Origin: Bacillus testis
Lineage (GTDB): Bacteria > Bacillota > Bacilli > Bacillales > DSM-1321
Direction: 5' to 3'
Assembly: GCF_001243895.1 (NCBI RefSeq)
Contig: NZ_LN851186.1
Location: 2,170,320 to 2,234,319, forward strand
DNA length: 64,000 bases
The stretch's first letter is position 1. Each line of letters begins with the position of its first letter. A model generated the notes under the pieces. The model had not been told where the DNA came from, ran no database searches, and saw only the letters and a list, made by a program, of their open reading frames with translations. The position numbers and the translations under genes were made by a program. Below are positions 17,657-27,404 of this stretch, piece after piece.

Positions 17657-19687
17657 CAGCAATTGATGGTCTCCATGCATTTCCAGCCATTTATGAATCT
17701 TATGCTGAATCTGTACAGAAGGACGCTTAATGCCTCTTTCAATATTGCTCAAATAAGAGGTGGAGATATCCAACTCTAGTGATACATCTTTTAATGTCAG
17801 GCCGTTCATTCTCCTAACTATTCTGATATTTTCTGCTAATTCACTATTTGGATCAGGCATAATAGACGAAGGGTTATTATGTGCTAGAGTGCCTTTTTTA
17901 TTCCTGCTCTGAATAGAACTGTATCGATTCAATATGGCAGCAGGCGGTGAAATAATGATTGTGCTGTTTAGCCATTTACGCCTCCACCCCTTAAAAGAAG
18001 CAGCGGTTTCATCCCATTTATCATACTGCCAAGAAGAGATAATGCCGTCCTCACATAGAAGATCCAACGCTTTCTCCATCCTTTCTTTTGTTCGGGAAGG
18101 GAGCCGGTCATTTACCTTTTCACCGATGGCATCCAATAAAGTGGCGATTTTATGCGGCTGCATAAATTGGCCCTTCCTCGCTTGTGTACGCCATCTCCAA
18201 CTTAGGTACCTCGATAGTCTTTTTTCATATTTATAATGATGGATATGATATTGCAGCGATTTTGTGGGCAGCAAGGCCACCTGCCGGCCAGAGCCGAAGA
18301 GAAATTTACCGAACACCTTATCAATTCCGAAAGAGATCTTTTGCTGTAATGGATAGTCTTCCAGATTGATTCGCTTCCCTTTTTCATCTGTAAACAAAAA
18401 GGTCCTGCCATCGATATTTTCGACAGTGGGCGCTCCTTTGTCATACATGACCATCTTCCGCAGATCCAGCCACAGACTTTGAATTCGCGTAAGCGATTTC
18501 AAAACCTGTTCCCGTTGTTTCTGCTCATAACCGCCTCTCCTGCCTTCGCCGCCCAGTTTTGGCTTTAGGCCTCTCATCAGCAGTAAATCATCAATATAAA
18601 TCTCTACCCTATCATCCATATGCTTGGCACTCTCCAAAAATAGACTGCATAGTGCATCAAACAAGTCAACATCCAAATCTGATATATCACGCGCATAAGA
18701 GAGAGCCTTGTCTCTCGCCTCATCACTGTTCTTATTTTGCAACACCGGTATAATCCGGATCGAACCTTCAATCAATGCCCTTTTTATGTCGACTGATGGC
18801 CAAAGCGATTGGGCGCTTACGGAAAAATTCTTTTTATACAATGCTTCCCGTGCGTATTGATAGGGTGCATTGCTCATCACTTGTATAAAAGAGACGTCCG
18901 CTTCTTGTCTGCCGGGCATTTTTATTGGCTGTTTTGTATAATCCCTTTGCCCACGTTCAGACAAGCCGAGCAAACTTGCCAACTCCTGCCGCTGCATATG
19001 CTTAACATCAATCATCCTGACTATTCGCCGAACCCAACCCTTAGCATACTCATTTGCTATGGATGCAAAGCGGCGTGTAAAGGTTTGATCCTCAGCAATG
19101 CTTTTGGTCAAATACTCATAAAAGAGCTCGTTAAGCTCAGCATCCTCTAGCTGGCTCATTTTCTGTAAACCGAGATGGCGTTCCATTTTCTCGAACACCC
19201 ATTCCATTAGCGGCATTCGGGACCACTTACAAAAATCTTCCCATGTAGAATCTTCCATCAGGAATGTTTTTTGCTTTAATAATTGCTGTATGGCCGATAT
19301 GCCTTTTTCTACATCCATTTGGCCGGACTTTCCTAATCTTGGTTCCCCAATGTTTTGCATCAAATAGCGGAAAATGACACGGGATATGCTTAGAATGGCT
19401 TGTTCTCTTGCTGCTATTCGCAAACCGGCAAACACATCCTTGCTTTGTTTGTACGTATCATCCCATAGAACAAAAGAAACGGAATGTTTTTCATATGTAA
19501 ATATGCCTTCAGAGAAAGTTGCCTCCGTTGAAGCTTCTGTCCGCGAACTTCCTTTATTCAATACGCAAAAGATAATAAATTCATTGACTTTATTGGCCAA
19601 TTCCGCATACTTTGCTTGTATGCAAAAAGGTTCAGGGGCCGGTATATGGGCCATTGCGTTCAAACCATCATCAATTCTCTCTAGCAA
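17654..19687 (-). CDS. Large protein of unknown function with C-terminal XRE-type HTH
   Basis: 677 residues. The last 64 form a clear Cro/C1-type helix-turn-helix (ELAENIRIVRRMNGLTLKDV, then SYLSNIERGIKRPS). The preceding 610 residues match no family I can name. They are Lys/Arg- and aromatic-rich, with a segment near residue 385 reading RGLKPKLGGEGRRGGY and further basic stretches. The pattern suggests a nucleic-acid-binding protein, perhaps related to plasmid or phage replication or regulation proteins, but that is only an impression. The TTG start is supported by AAGGAGGGACC 8 bases upstream. Placing the HTH at the C-terminus is unusual for regulators. It stands alone in the chromosome, with no phage or plasmid neighbours. 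Confidence 0.8.
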   Translation of the reverse strand: MLERIDDGLNAMAHIPAPEPFCIQAKYAELANKVNEFIIFCVLNKGSSRTEASTEATFSEGIFTYEKHSVSFVLWDDTYKQSKDVFAGLRIAAREQAILSISRVIFRYLMQNIGEPRLGKSGQMDVEKGISAIQQLLKQKTFLMEDSTWEDFCKWSRMPLMEWVFEKMERHLGLQKMSQLEDAELNELFYEYLTKSIAEDQTFTRRFASIANEYAKGWVRRIVRMIDVKHMQRQELASLLGLSERGQRDYTKQPIKMPGRQEADVSFIQVMSNAPYQYAREALYKKNFSVSAQSLWPSVDIKRALIEGSIRIIPVLQNKNSDEARDKALSYARDISDLDVDLFDALCSLFLESAKHMDDRVEIYIDDLLLMRGLKPKLGGEGRRGGYEQKQREQVLKSLTRIQSLWLDLRKMVMYDKGAPTVENIDGRTFLFTDEKGKRINLEDYPLQQKISFGIDKVFGKFLFGSGRQVALLPTKSLQYHIHHYKYEKRLSRYLSWRWRTQARKGQFMQPHKIATLLDAIGEKVNDRLPSRTKERMEKALDLLCEDGIISSWQYDKWDETAASFKGWRRKWLNSTIIISPPAAILNRYSSIQSRNKKGTLAHNNPSSIMPDPNSELAENIRIVRRMNGLTLKDVSLELDISTSYLSNIERGIKRPSVQIQHKIHKWLEMHGDHQLL

Positions 19688-19916
19688 ATTGGGTCCCTCC
19701 TTTTCCTCATCAGAAGGTATCCATAGAAAGGATGCCTTATAATGTCCGTCAGATTCCCATGCATACTATATTACATACAAATTAGGTTTTTCCTGCCGGC
19801 AAAGGGATATTTCTACTTTTTCCATATCTCACGAAAAGGGAGGTAAAACATTCTACTAACGTAAGAACACGTGCTAAAATAGGGGTATATTGATCGAATA
19901 TGAAGGTGATGTATAG

Positions 19917-20870
19917 ATGGATTTTATTGCAATCGATTTTGAAACCGCCAATTCAAATAATCATTCTGCCTGTTCATTGGGCATGGTGTTCGTTGATCAG
20001 AATAAAATAGTAGATGAAAAATATTACCTTATTAAGCCGCCAGCCCTCTATTTCCATCCCAAAAATATAGCTATTCATGGGATTACGCCCGAAGAGGTAG
20101 AAAATGAAAAAACATTTGCAGAACTTTGGCCACAAATAAAAAGCTATTTTACAGGGACGACCATTATTGCCCATAATGCTTATTTTGATATGAGTGTCCT
20201 AAAAGCTTGCTTAGAAGAATACAGCATAGAACAGCCAGATTTCCCTTACTTGGATAGTATGCAGATCAGCAGCCGCGCTTTAAACGGCTTTAAAGTCGGA
20301 CAATCTCTCAAAGCCAGAAGTGACTTTTTCGGCATTCAGCTGACCGATCATCACAATGCCCTTTCAGATGCACGAGCCTGTGCTGAAATCGTCATTAAAA
20401 GCGTGGGTTTAAAAAAACGTAATTCCCTTGCATCTTTTTGTGCAACCTATAAAACGCTGCCTGTCAAACAGTTCTCCCAATTAAAAGGGCATGCCAAGTT
20501 TCCGGCCAGAAAACAACAGTCCGTTGCTACCCGAAGCTTTGCTCCAAACATTAAGATCAGTGATTTAAAGCCCGCTTCCGGAATAGTGGATGAATCCCAT
20601 CCTTTGTTCGGCAAAAATATTGTCTTTACAGGAGACTTGGAGAAAATTGACCGCAAAACAGCGATGCAGCGTGCCATTGATTTAGGAGCCCAGGTCAAAT
20701 CAGGAGTCAGCAAAAAGACTAATTATTTAGTAGTCGGTTTACAGGATATGAAAATTGTCGGGCCCAACGGCATGAGCACCAAAGAGACGAAAGCGATTGA
20801 TCTTATGCATCAGGGCTATCCGATTGAACTATTGACAGAAAAGGAATTCCTGCAGCTAATCAATCAATGA
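19917..20870 (+). CDS. DnaQ-like 3'-5' exonuclease with BRCT domain
   Basis: 317 residues. The N-terminal DEDDh exonuclease domain has FIAIDFETA (Asp7 and Glu9), HNAYFDMSVL (about 82-91) and DHHNALSDARACAEI (about 140-154), so all acidic residues and the His are present. After a basic linker a BRCT domain fills the C-terminus (HPLFGKNIVFTGDLEKIDRK, then TNYLVVG). Such proteins are related to the epsilon proofreading subunit but act separately, probably in DNA repair. BRCT fusions of this sort are found across Firmicutes. Start ATG follows GAAGGTG. Monocistronic. Confidence 0.9.
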   Translation: MDFIAIDFETANSNNHSACSLGMVFVDQNKIVDEKYYLIKPPALYFHPKNIAIHGITPEEVENEKTFAELWPQIKSYFTGTTIIAHNAYFDMSVLKACLEEYSIEQPDFPYLDSMQISSRALNGFKVGQSLKARSDFFGIQLTDHHNALSDARACAEIVIKSVGLKKRNSLASFCATYKTLPVKQFSQLKGHAKFPARKQQSVATRSFAPNIKISDLKPASGIVDESHPLFGKNIVFTGDLEKIDRKTAMQRAIDLGAQVKSGVSKKTNYLVVGLQDMKIVGPNGMSTKETKAIDLMHQGYPIELLTEKEFLQLINQ

Positions 20871-20877
20871 CCGGACA

Positions 20878-20912
20878 TCGGCCGTTCTTTATGCGGCCGG
20901 CTTCTTCTCTTT
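20878..20912 (+). terminator. Probable terminator after the exonuclease gene
   Basis: CGGCCG / CGGCCG arms with a 9-base loop, followed by a pyrimidine-rich tail. The T run is interrupted, so it may be weak. Confidence 0.5.
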
Positions 20913-21167
20913 CTTAACGGACTCACTCTTTTATCTCTTTCCAAATATCTCTCATTCGCCTCTCATTCCCCCAATTATGTTTGTTTGGATTCCGTACTAA
21001 ACCCCCTTTGTTTTTGATTGAATTATAAAAATATTGTTAACACATAGCAACAATTCATAGAAAAAACCCAGAGTAAATATACACCCTTTCTTTGAATTGA
21101 TACAATTATTCTATCGGGGAATACAGGTGCTCACAAGAATTAGTACCGGAGAGGAGAATGACTAAAA

Positions 21168-21983
21168 GTGAATGGACTGAATACATTGTCAACATATCTA
21201 AAAGAAGAAAAATCTGCAATCACGCAGCAATTGCTTGAGCAGGCTTCAGCAGGCAGCCATATTTCTTCTATGGCCGCTGAGCGGTATCATGACTTTTTGC
21301 AGCTTTTAGTGAACCAAACAGCTTCAAGTATCGCTAGCGATACGTTTGTTACTCAAAAAGACTTCTTGAATGACGAATTATATGATCGTTCCTATGTTTG
21401 TGATTCCTTTTGGACAGAGCTAATTGATATTCTGTGCAGCTGTCGTTTGGGTTTAATGGATCTGATAAGGTCTAAGGGAATAACTTTGAATATCGATTTG
21501 CATAAGCTGTTTAAAGCAGTAGACCATGCCGTCCATGTTTTCGATATAGCAATAAGGGAGGTATCTACGCAATATAACCAAGCCCATTTCAAATCGATTC
21601 ATAAGTTCGAAGAACAGGTCCTCGAATTGACTGCTCCTCTTGTACCCCTTTCGAAGAAAGTGGCTATTTTACCGCTAATCGGCACATTCGAGGATCAGCG
21701 TGCTGCCATTATTAACGCAAAAGTGGCCCAAAAAGCGTCAGAAATGGGCCTGGAATTGTTAATAATCGACTTTTCCGGAATTGAAAGCTTTGATAGCTAT
21801 GTTGCACAGCATATTTTTAAGATCCGTGATGTTCTGCAATTAATCGGCGTAACGTCTATTTTGACAGGTATCCGTCCCAGCATCGCCCAAACCGCCGTTC
21901 AATTAGGCATTTCGATTGATCAGGTGGATATTTTTAATACAGTGGAACATGCGTTGGAAGCGATCCGGTTAAATGAAGCATAA
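21168..21983 (+). CDS. RsbR-family STAS-domain stressosome protein
   Basis: 271 residues: an all-helical N-terminal sensor-like domain (about 1-150) and a C-terminal STAS domain (about 165-265). The STAS part has the RsbR-type motifs IIDFSGIESFDSYVAQHI and GIRPSIAQTAVQLGI. In RsbR these stretches hold two Thr residues phosphorylated by RsbT. Here the second Thr (IAQT) is kept, but the first position appears to be Ser (SFDS). Stressosome proteins signal to the sigma-B pathway; no rsbS, rsbT or sigB lies nearby, so it is an orphan paralogue. GTG start with GGAGAGGAG about 11 bases upstream. Followed by a strong bidirectional terminator. Confidence 0.88.
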   Translation: MNGLNTLSTYLKEEKSAITQQLLEQASAGSHISSMAAERYHDFLQLLVNQTASSIASDTFVTQKDFLNDELYDRSYVCDSFWTELIDILCSCRLGLMDLIRSKGITLNIDLHKLFKAVDHAVHVFDIAIREVSTQYNQAHFKSIHKFEEQVLELTAPLVPLSKKVAILPLIGTFEDQRAAIINAKVAQKASEMGLELLIIDFSGIESFDSYVAQHIFKIRDVLQLIGVTSILTGIRPSIAQTAVQLGISIDQVDIFNTVEHALEAIRLNEA

Positions 21984-22002
21984 GATTCCAATAACAGAGG
22001 CA

Positions 22003-22040
22003 TCAAAAAAAGCCCCGCAAAAGCGAGGCTTTTTTGATTA
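22003..22040. terminator. Bidirectional terminator, RsbR-like and LTA-synthase-like genes
   Basis: AAAAAAGCC-CCGC / GCGAGGCTTTTTT with a short AAAA loop. It lies between convergent genes and overlaps the end of the minus-strand gene. Confidence 0.88.
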
Positions 22041-24008
22041 ATCTTCTTCAGACTTTGATTCATTTTTATCTACTTCACCGTCTTCGGTTTTACCGTCGCC
22101 AGTTTCATAGAAGTATTTATTGCGGTCGATTTTAGTCCAGCCTTTCGGTTTATAGAAGCGGAGCAAATCGCCATACAAAACTTCATCTGACAAACTTAAC
22201 TCTTTACGAACCTTTGCTTTCGCTTCTTTTGCTTCAGCTGGAGGTTCTTCTATTTTTAAGCCTGTTGCATTATCATAGTAGACTCCATCCACGTTCGTAT
22301 AGGCAGGTGAAATGAAATCGCCATTTCGGAAAGCCACTGTTGAATCGTGGTCTTTTGAAAAGAGATCGGTTCCGAACTGGATATAATCTTTACTATCAAT
22401 ACCTACCAAATGTAATAAAGTCGGCAGGACATCAATTTCGCCACCATACGTATGGTTCACGCCGCCAGCCACTCCAGGCGCGTGAATCATTAATGGTACG
22501 CGCTGCAATTGAGCATTCTCAAACGGCGTAATTTCCTTGCCCATTATTTTCGCCATGGCTTTATTGTGATTTTGGGAAATACCATAATGGTCCCCATAAA
22601 TAAGAATAATTGATTTATCATACAATCCGGAGCTCTTCAGGTCAGTAAAGAACTGCTGCAATGACTCATCCAGATAATGAGCAGTCTGGAAGTAGCGATC
22701 TACAACGCCATCACCCGTAGAAGCCGGTTGAAAGTCCGTATCCTCTTCACTCACTTCAAACGGGAAGTGGTTGGTCAGTGTAATTAAGTGAGCATAAAAC
22801 GGCTGCGGCAACTCTAGCAATTGAGAAATGGACTCTTTGAAGAAAGGTTTATCCTTCAATCCATAGTTTACAACCTGGTCGCTCGTCATATCATAATAGC
22901 TTGCATCATAGAACTTATCGATCCCCATGCTCTTATAGATTTCATCACGGTTCCAGAATGTTTTATAATCACCGTGCATAACCGCGCTGGTGTAGTTCCC
23001 TTTTTGATGAAGGATGCCCGCAGCAGATTGATACGTATTGCGCCCTTTTAAAGAAAACGCTGATCCCTGAGGAAGGCCATACAATGAATTATCCATAATC
23101 AATTCCGCATCAGCCGTTTTACCCTGGCCAGTTTGATGGAAGAAATTATCGAAATAGGCGACTTCTTTAGAGCTAATCAAGCTGTTAAGGAAAGGCGTTA
23201 CTTCCTGGCCATTCAGCTTATAGTTTATCAAGAATGATTGGAAAGATTCCAAATGGATTTTGATAATGTTCTTGCCTTGGGCCTTGCCGAAAGTCACCTG
23301 ATTCGGCGCTGCATAATGTTCTTCCGTATACTTCTTAATTTTATCCACATCGGGTGCACTTGCCAAAGCGCGCTGTCCGGATGTCTTAATCGACTGGATG
23401 CCATCATAGACAGTATAGTTATATAATCCAAGATACTTAACTAAATAGGTTCGATCGAAAGTCCGGGAGAGCAATTCCGGACGATCCGCTTCTGCCAAAC
23501 CAAGGTTCAGAAGAAAAATAGCAACCCCTGCAACCAAAACCAGGGCGGAACGTTTGCGGGTAGCCGTTCTTTTCGGCCACGCTTTGCGGCTCCATAGGAA
23601 CATTCCCACTAAAAAAGCAAAGTCCACCCAATAAAGGACATCATGCCATTCCATAAGTCCGGTGATGCTCCCGCCCATATTGCCTAAATTTCCTGCCTGG
23701 AAGATGGTCGGCCAAGTAAAGAAATCATTGAAAAAGCGGTAATACAGGACATTCGCATACAAAAGGAAAGTTAACAGGAAATAACCTGTCAATAGATATC
23801 CACCGGCACGTCTTGACTTGCTGAACAGAAACAGCAACCCAAAGATAATGATAGCCGAACTGATCGGATTAATGACCAATAAGAACGACTGCAATACATT
23901 TTTAATTCCTAAATTGAATTCTATTTGATATGAAACATATGTTTTGACTGTAAACAGCACAACTGCAAGCCAAAAAAAGGTCATTCTTTTTGAAAAAAAG
24001 CGTGACAT
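22038..24008 (-). CDS. LTA synthase family membrane sulfatase-like enzyme
   Basis: 656-residue polytopic membrane enzyme. The first ~175 residues form five hydrophobic segments. A linker helix leads to an extracellular sulfatase-fold domain with the nucleophile Thr in TGQGKTADAE (about Thr298), the NHFPF and YGDHYGISQNH metal-site motifs, and the HAPGV motif. LtaS-type proteins polymerise glycerol-phosphate from phosphatidylglycerol into lipoteichoic acid or make its primer. Which role this paralogue plays is not clear from sequence. ATG at 24008 has GGAGG 8 bases upstream; earlier in-frame ATGs at 24026 and 24023 do not. The C-terminal tail is very acidic (DGKTEDGEVDKNESKSEED). Confidence 0.92.
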   Translation of the reverse strand: MSRFFSKRMTFFWLAVVLFTVKTYVSYQIEFNLGIKNVLQSFLLVINPISSAIIIFGLLFLFSKSRRAGGYLLTGYFLLTFLLYANVLYYRFFNDFFTWPTIFQAGNLGNMGGSITGLMEWHDVLYWVDFAFLVGMFLWSRKAWPKRTATRKRSALVLVAGVAIFLLNLGLAEADRPELLSRTFDRTYLVKYLGLYNYTVYDGIQSIKTSGQRALASAPDVDKIKKYTEEHYAAPNQVTFGKAQGKNIIKIHLESFQSFLINYKLNGQEVTPFLNSLISSKEVAYFDNFFHQTGQGKTADAELIMDNSLYGLPQGSAFSLKGRNTYQSAAGILHQKGNYTSAVMHGDYKTFWNRDEIYKSMGIDKFYDASYYDMTSDQVVNYGLKDKPFFKESISQLLELPQPFYAHLITLTNHFPFEVSEEDTDFQPASTGDGVVDRYFQTAHYLDESLQQFFTDLKSSGLYDKSIILIYGDHYGISQNHNKAMAKIMGKEITPFENAQLQRVPLMIHAPGVAGGVNHTYGGEIDVLPTLLHLVGIDSKDYIQFGTDLFSKDHDSTVAFRNGDFISPAYTNVDGVYYDNATGLKIEEPPAEAKEAKAKVRKELSLSDEVLYGDLLRFYKPKGWTKIDRNKYFYETGDGKTEDGEVDKNESKSEED

Positions 24009-24513
24009 GCAAAATACCTCCATCATCTATGCATATGTTTAACTAATTGCTCTATGCATATTTAATTTCATTTTGTTTACACCATGTTGTACTTTATACA
24101 AATATGTAAAACTTTATTAATACGTGGTTATTTTACTCTCGTCATGGACAGAATGCAAATTTTATTGCTAATTATCCTAAAATAAATATTTTTTAGTTAA
24201 TTACTTTCTACCCACCTCCAGCATGAAAATAACCATTTTTTATAAAAAATATAAGTCTTTAAGACCGAATAGTTTCCATTAAGTTGTACAATAGCAGCCT
24301 ATTATCCTGTAAAGATTACATTCTTGCCAACCCCACCTCCCGCCTTGCCCTGCTCTTTACTAGTTTCTCTTCGGGGCAAATAAACCCCTTCCACCCATGG
24401 GCCTATTTTTCATTCGCGCATTTGCATGCATTCAAATGAATTGGGCATTAACCGCCTTATAAAGCGGTATATATTATAGGAATAAATTATTTTGCTGGGA
24501 ATGTTTTAGTGAT
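24009..24513. other. Intergenic region, no gene seen
   Basis: About 500 AT-rich bases upstream of the LTA-synthase-like gene. There is no ORF with a ribosome-binding site and no recognisable riboswitch or operator. It should contain the promoter for the minus-strand gene. Confidence 0.4.
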
Positions 24514-24548
24514 ATAAAAAAAGACAGCGCCCAAAAGGCTCTGTCAAG
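24514..24548 (-). terminator. Terminator after the HAD pseudogene
   Basis: GACAGAGCC / GGCGCTGTC on the minus strand, one mismatch, 5-base loop, followed by seven T. Confidence 0.85.
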
Positions 24549-24556
24549 AAGACGGT

Positions 24557-25214
24557 CTATTTATTTTCCAATCGTTTGACCACCTCAGCAAGCGGCATAG
24601 CGGCCATTGAGTCCAACTTCAAGAAATGTCCATCAAAAGGAAGTGCTCTAGTGACAGGATTAGGGACAATCACACACGCAATGCCGGCAGCTCTTGCAGC
24701 TATAAGGCCATTGAGAGAATCTTCAAATATAATCGCTTCATCTGGCGATACACCTAGGATTTCCAATGACTTATTATAAAGATCCGGCGCAGGCTTAACA
24801 TGTTCGACATCATCCCTGGACACAATGAAGTCAAAATAATCCTTAATACCTAATTTTTTCAAAAAAACCATCTATCCAGGCAAACGTGGAACTCGAAGCT
24901 ATAGCTGTCGAATATCCTGCCTCTTTTGCTTCTTGTAAATAAGACTCCACTCCTTCCCTAACCACGGGGTTTTCCATTTTATTCGAATGCAATGCCATAG
25001 CCCGTTTTTTAATTAACTCAATTTCTGTATCACGGCCTGTTTTTTCACGAATAATGGTGGAAAGAATATCATCATTCGTTCCGATGCAACGGACAAACTC
25101 TTCAAGGAGCAATTCTATATTACATTCTTTAAAGGCCTCTTTATACGCTTCATACCAAACGGATTCTGTATCAATAATTAATCCATCAAAATCAAAAATA
25201 ATCGCTTTAATCAT
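24557..25214 (-). pseudogene. Frameshifted HAD-superfamily phosphatase (beta-phosphoglucomutase-like)
   Basis: Two overlapping frames together encode one HAD subfamily hydrolase. The 5' part (ATG at 25214, AGGAG upstream) has the nucleophile motif FDFDGLIIDTES and ends at SSTFAWIDGFF. The 3' part resumes with KKLGIKDYFDFIVSRDDVEHVKPAPD and EAIIFEDSLNGL and has a normal C-terminus. The join falls in a run of seven A on the plus strand at 24861-24867. Removing one base would give a continuous reading through GFLKKLG. So this is either a recent +1 frameshift, a slippage site or a sequencing error. The closest relatives I recall are YhcW/PgmB-like phosphatases of small phosphorylated metabolites. 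Confidence 0.88.
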
Positions 25215-25476
25215 CAACCAAACTCCTATCCCAATGAAAAAACGACAGCTTCTTTTCATTTTTTCTTTCATTATAATGCATGCATATTAAATGAGGAAAG
25301 ATGGCACAAAAACGATTACTGCGTTACCGCAGGAAAAGCACAATAATGAACGGCCGCTTTTTGTTGATGCTAATCAAAGCTCATCGCTTTAATGATCTAA
25401 GAAAATACGTTTATCTATAAACCGCCTAAGGGAATTAGAAAACTATGGATTACATCAAGAAGGAGTTGTCAACATC

Positions 25477-26793
25477 ATGAAAAATAAAGAAAAAATCATG
25501 CGTCCGCGCCAAAATACGCGCTGGGCAATTTCTTCATTGCTCAGCACTATGATTATCCTCAATTATTTTGACCGCGTAGCTGTGGCAGTGGCTGCGCCTG
25601 AGCTGCAACAAAGCTTTGCGCTGTCGGCATTTGAAATCGGCCTCGTTTTTACCGTCTATAATTATTCATATACACTTATGCAGCTTCCAATCGGATGGCT
25701 GCTTGACAAGAAAGGTGTCGGCTGGGTAACCCGGATTGGCTTGGTCCTTTGGAGTATCTTGACGATTTCATTCGCATTCATCCAAGGAAAATTGCTCTTA
25801 TATATCATTCGGTTCCTGACGGGCATAACAAGTGCATCAGCTTTTCCGGCTGCATCCAAGGCAACAGCCAGCTGGTTTCCTTTACATGAAAGAGGCCTGG
25901 CCAATGCCTTTTTTGATTCATCTGCAAAATTGTCCAATGTCATAGGAGCGCCTTTGGTCGCAATAATCATAACCGTTTTTGATTGGAGAACAGCCATTCT
26001 TTCAATAGGGATTATCAATGTTATTTTTACGATCATTTTTTTCTCCTATTACAATGAACCGAACAAGCATAAAAGAATCTCGAATGAAGAATTGAACTAT
26101 ATTATGAAAAACGGAGCGACATCATCAAGTAAATCGCCCTATCGGTTTGGTTTTATTATGAAAAAACTATTCAGTAACCGCAAAGTTTGGGGAGTCGCCA
26201 TCGGTTTCACAGGATACGGCTATACATTTAACTTATTGTTACAGTGGCTTCCGACATTCTTTAAGGAAAAATTTGAAATGGATCTTCTCACTTCCTCAAT
26301 AATGACGGCCATTCCCTGGCTAATCGCTGCCATGGTCGGTGTTATCGTGGGCGGATGGCTGGTTGATTCATTGATACAAAGAGGTTATGAAGCAAATAAA
26401 GTATATCGCGGAGTCATCATAGTCGGCATGACCCTTGGGCTTGCTTTTCTGGGCAGCATTTTTACATCAAATCCGATTTTTTCAATGGTTTTTATCACAA
26501 TTGGCCTCGCCGGCATATCGGCCACAGCGCCAGTTGGCTGGACAATCGCTGCAAAAATCGCTCCACCAGGCACAACAGCCAATATGAGTGCAATTGTCAA
26601 TCTGTCCAACAACCTTTTCGGCGGCATCATCGCTGCATTGATTACCGGCTACTTGGTCGATTTGACAGGATCATTCAATCTTTCGTTTATCATAGCCGGT
26701 GTTGTACTCATAATCGGTCTATTCTTTTATACAGTGGTATTAGGGGATATCGAGCCAATTTCAATTACTCAAGACAAAAAAACAACGGACTAA
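25477..26793 (+). CDS. MFS transporter, anion:cation symporter (ACS)-like
   Basis: 438-residue carrier with about twelve transmembrane segments. N-terminal features NYFDRVAVAVAAPEL and the loop motif GWLLDKKGVGWVTRIG, plus the SASAFPAASKATASWFP stretch, are typical of the ACS family. This family includes hexuronate, glucarate, tartrate and phthalate carriers. The substrate cannot be called and no sugar-acid genes lie beside it. ATG follows AAGGAG at good spacing. It ends in a terminator that overlaps its last codons. Confidence 0.87.
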   Translation: MKNKEKIMRPRQNTRWAISSLLSTMIILNYFDRVAVAVAAPELQQSFALSAFEIGLVFTVYNYSYTLMQLPIGWLLDKKGVGWVTRIGLVLWSILTISFAFIQGKLLLYIIRFLTGITSASAFPAASKATASWFPLHERGLANAFFDSSAKLSNVIGAPLVAIIITVFDWRTAILSIGIINVIFTIIFFSYYNEPNKHKRISNEELNYIMKNGATSSSKSPYRFGFIMKKLFSNRKVWGVAIGFTGYGYTFNLLLQWLPTFFKEKFEMDLLTSSIMTAIPWLIAAMVGVIVGGWLVDSLIQRGYEANKVYRGVIIVGMTLGLAFLGSIFTSNPIFSMVFITIGLAGISATAPVGWTIAAKIAPPGTTANMSAIVNLSNNLFGGIIAALITGYLVDLTGSFNLSFIIAGVVLIIGLFFYTVVLGDIEPISITQDKKTTD

Positions 26794-26824
26794 AAAGGAT
26801 GCTTCCTTGTCCGTTGTTTTTTTT
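26776..26824 (+). terminator. Terminator after the ACS-type carrier
   Basis: AAAACAACGGAC / GTCCGTTGTTTT arms with an 18-base loop and a T8 tail. The left arm lies inside the last codons of the gene. Confidence 0.9.
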
Positions 26825-26849
26825 GCCACTTATCGCCTTCCATCCGACT

Positions 26850-27131
26850 TTAAACGCTTTTTTTAAGCCAAGTAATGATCCGGAAGATCTGAAATGGTTC
26901 AAACCAAGTAATTAAAAACAAGACAATAAAACAAGAAATGCAAGAAATAAATTTCAAGTTTCCTTCTTCTTGTTTAGCAAACGCTATGAAACTTAATATA
27001 ACCCCAAAAACAAAGGAAACAAAACCCAAAAGAACAATCGGTTCAGAATAACCCTCCATTGCCGCATTTAATCCGAATAATAACAATCCTAAAACCACCA
27101 AGCCTATTGACAAGATACTGAATCGTTTCAA
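26850..27131 (-). CDS. Small membrane protein, 93 aa, unknown function
   Basis: Three hydrophobic segments: ILSIGLVVLGLLLFGLNAA, IVLLGFVSFVFGVILSFIAF and FISCISCFIVLFLITWF. A short basic tail (WLKKSV) follows. I do not recognise the family. I chose the TTG at 27131 because TTGGAGGTGG ends 5 bases before it. A TTG five codons upstream would overlap this ribosome-binding site. Confidence 0.6.
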   Translation of the reverse strand: MKRFSILSIGLVVLGLLLFGLNAAMEGYSEPIVLLGFVSFVFGVILSFIAFAKQEEGNLKFISCISCFIVLFLITWFEPFQIFRIITWLKKSV

Positions 27132-27404
27132 AAATTCCACCTCCAAATTTAAATTACCATTTTTTAGGTGTTGTTATCTGTTTTTTTCATTCATCTATTT
27201 TTCAGCTATCTTCAGAATTAAAATGTTGTGCGAACGAATAGCCAATTATGGGTACTATTACATAATAAATCGCGGATTTTTTATGTAAATAATTCGAAAT
27301 TTTATAAAATATGGATATAATAATAGGTAAAAATATTCATTTGTGTGCTTTTCTATGCTATCATATAGTATATTTCTCCTCTAATCGACAAAAGGGGTGT
27401 TTTT

